64,000 bases of DNA, taken from contig DATJGF010000234.1 of the NCBI GenBank assembly GCA_035495315.1, forward strand, positions 1 through 64,000. Direction: 5' to 3'. This DNA comes from DATJGF01 sp035495315 (GTDB lineage Bacteria > Verrucomicrobiota > Verrucomicrobiia > Limisphaerales > UBA8199). A program made the position numbers and the translations under genes. Shown piece by piece: positions 62,613 through 64,000 of this stretch; positions within the stretch are counted from its first letter, which is position 1, and the number at the start of each line of letters is the position of its first letter. The notes beneath the pieces were generated by a model, which saw only the letters and a list, made by a program, of their open reading frames with translations, ran no database searches and was not told where the DNA came from.

Positions 62613-63947
62613 CTATGGCCTGACCGCAGTCCCATCTTTTCGCCGCGTCGGCAGCCAGTTCCCCGGCGACTCCGGCAAGGGATACTTCTTCGCCAGCTCT
62701 TCATTGAGGTCGACTCCCCACCCGGACGCTTCGTTCACATGCATGTAGCCGTTCTTCATCGTCGGCAACCCGGGGAAGACCTCTTGCGTCGCGTCGGTAA
62801 AATGCACCGATTCCTGGATGCCGAAGTTGTGAATCGCCAGGTCAAGGTGCGCATTGGCAGCGTGCCCCACCGGCGAAACATCGGTCGGGCCGTGCCAGGC
62901 CGTGCGCACCTGGAACCATTCGGCGAGCGTCGCGATCTTCCGCGCCGGGGTCAGTCCACCCACTTGCGAAATATGCACGCGAATAAAATCGATCAGGCGC
63001 TGCGAAATCAATCCCACCCATTCGTGCGGGTTGTTGAACAGTTCGCCCATCGCAATCGGCGTGCTCGTCTGCTGCCGGATCATTTTGAAATACTCGTTCG
63101 CCTCAGGCGCCAATGGGTCTTCGATGAAAAACGGCCGGTACCGCTCCAGTTCCTTGCACAGGTTAACCGCCGCAATCGGTTCGATTCGCTCATGCACGTC
63201 GTGCAACAGCTCGATCTCGTCGCCAAACTTGTTCCGGATATGCTCGAACATCTTCGGCACCGCGATCAGATACGGCCGCGCGTCCATGTGTGATTCAACC
63301 GGCAAGCCGAAAGATTCCTCCTGAAAATCGGGTTTTGTCGAAAGATGCGGCGAACCATACCCGCCGAGCTGAATCCGAATATGACGGAAACCGCGCTCGA
63401 TATTCGCGCGGACACTCTCTTCGAGCTGCGCCAGGTCGCGTCCGCTCGAATGCGTGTAGCAGTCGACCGCAAAACGACTCTTGCCACCGAGAAGCTGGTA
63501 CACCGGCATGCCCGCGCGCTTGCCTTTGATATCCCAAAGCGCCTGGTCCAGCCCGCTCAGCGCATTGTTCAGCACCGGGCCATTCCGCCAGTACGAACTG
63601 GTATACGCCGTTTGCCAAATATCCTCGATGTTATCGGCGTCGCGTCCGCGGCAGAACGGATCGAGGTATTCGTCAATCGCCGTTTTCACCGGCAGCGGGC
63701 GCTGGTTGAACGTCGCACAACCCAGCCCATACAATCCCGGCTCACTGGTCTCAACTTTGACCACCACAAAACGGACCTTCTGCGGCGCTGTCAGGATGGC
63801 GCGAACCTTCGCGATTTTCAGAGGCCCGAGGCTTTTCACCGGTTTGGATGCCTCCTGCGACCAGGCTTGGTTCGCGTTTGCAGCAAGTCCGAGGAACGCA
63901 CCCGCGGCGCTGAGGCCTGTGCCTTTGATCATTTCGCGTCTGTTCAT
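62613..63947 (-). CDS. Tat-exported mandelate racemase/enolase family protein (mannonate dehydratase-like)
   Basis: 444 residues. The twin-arginine signal MNRREMIKGTGLSAAGAFLG precedes an enolase-superfamily enzyme: the capping domain with VKVETSEPGLYGLGCATFNQR and EYLDPFCRGRDADNIEDIWQ, the barrel with GLDQALWDIKGKRAGMPVYQLLGG. Metal ligands are in LLHDVHERIEP, FIEDPLAPE and AMGELFNNPHEW. The latter pattern and HSSGRDL resemble the ManD (D-mannonate/D-gluconate dehydratase) group. It likely dehydrates sugar acids in the periplasm. Downstream of it on the same strand lies the FG-GAP gene, 121 bases away. Confidence 0.85.
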   Translation of the reverse strand: MNRREMIKGTGLSAAGAFLGLAANANQAWSQEASKPVKSLGPLKIAKVRAILTAPQKVRFVVVKVETSEPGLYGLGCATFNQRPLPVKTAIDEYLDPFCRGRDADNIEDIWQTAYTSSYWRNGPVLNNALSGLDQALWDIKGKRAGMPVYQLLGGKSRFAVDCYTHSSGRDLAQLEESVRANIERGFRHIRIQLGGYGSPHLSTKPDFQEESFGLPVESHMDARPYLIAVPKMFEHIRNKFGDEIELLHDVHERIEPIAAVNLCKELERYRPFFIEDPLAPEANEYFKMIRQQTSTPIAMGELFNNPHEWVGLISQRLIDFIRVHISQVGGLTPARKIATLAEWFQVRTAWHGPTDVSPVGHAANAHLDLAIHNFGIQESVHFTDATQEVFPGLPTMKNGYMHVNEASGWGVDLNEELAKKYPLPESPGNWLPTRRKDGTAVRP

Positions 63948-64000
63948 GACATCATTTCCGTGTTGTTGTTTCGGTGGGGGTTACGGTTGGCTCACGCGCA

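Overview
The window looks like a chromosomal stretch of a Verrucomicrobiota bacterium, probably a soil or sediment member of the Pedosphaera/Limisphaerales type. This is inferred from gene style, not from a marker-gene search. The pointers are: a TMTC-like membrane glycosyltransferase/TPR gene, an ECF sigma factor fused to a long C-terminal extension, a short prepilin-like protein (AFTLMELVVV), PQQ-propeller and FG-GAP proteins, Tat-exported sugar enzymes, gamma-alpha-fused KorA, and several families of word-like intergenic repeats. There is no prophage, transposase, integrase, rRNA operon or CRISPR array. Three tRNAs are present: CAU (Met or lysidine-Ile), Ser-GCU and Val-CAC.

Layout. 1-5.2 kb: the 5' part of the glycosyltransferase gene leaves the window on the left. 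It is followed by a gene-poor stretch with four terminator-like hairpins all oriented for the minus strand, one directly behind a 34-codon ORF. Then come a membrane-anchored unknown, a tRNA, a gene whose C-terminus is an RNA polymerase omega subunit joined to an unrelated N-terminal domain, and a stand-alone ribosomal protein L35 gene among small unknown genes. 5.3-7.5 kb: a glycine-zipper stress protein faces a minus-strand operon (zinc ribbon, small membrane protein, a 54-aa stub resembling the N-terminus of slipin, fatty acid desaturase). 8.6-15.7 kb: a signalling island of two linked histidine kinases with receiver domains, an NtrC-type sigma-54 activator, a PAS/GAF kinase and a single-domain response regulator. 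15.8-25.5 kb: housekeeping metabolism (TPR protein, HAD phosphatase, 2-oxoacid:ferredoxin oxidoreductase KorAB, FmdB-type zinc ribbon, MFS transporter, MobA and FdhD).

26.4-40.3 kb is one long minus-strand cluster: transglutaminase-like protein, MoxR ATPase, DUF58, BatA-type membrane protein, a large coiled-coil membrane protein, vWA membrane protein and DUF4159 protein, with several 4-nt overlaps or gaps under 10 nt, then a Gfo/Idh/MocA oxidoreductase. The AAA+ ATPase and the vWA/BatA proteins probably form a membrane-associated chaperone or envelope-maintenance complex. 40.5-48.5 kb is a mixed region (PRC-barrel lipoprotein, GNAT, MASE1-PAS kinase, tRNA-Ser, metallo-beta-lactamase-fold hydrolase, ACT-domain fragment, ferritin) with several repeat elements. 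48.6-64 kb carries a PQQ propeller with EF-hands and a Gly/Pro-rich insert, small membrane proteins, a prepilin-like protein, a stress group (double-ACT protein, cyclic-nucleotide-binding protein without DNA-binding domain, Hsp20), an APC permease, a secreted isoaspartate methyltransferase, tRNA-Val, the ECF-fusion sigma factor, and three exported catabolic proteins (nucleoside hydrolase, FG-GAP protein, mannonate-dehydratase-like enolase).

The most unusual items are the omega fusion, the small-peptide/hairpin locus at 0.6-1.7 kb, the slipin-like stub coupled to the desaturase, the repeat array covering the 5' end of the DUF4159 gene, and the membrane-anchored sigma factor. Start codons were chosen by eye from ribosome-binding sites and domain limits. 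All family assignments rest on recognition of motifs, not on database searches.
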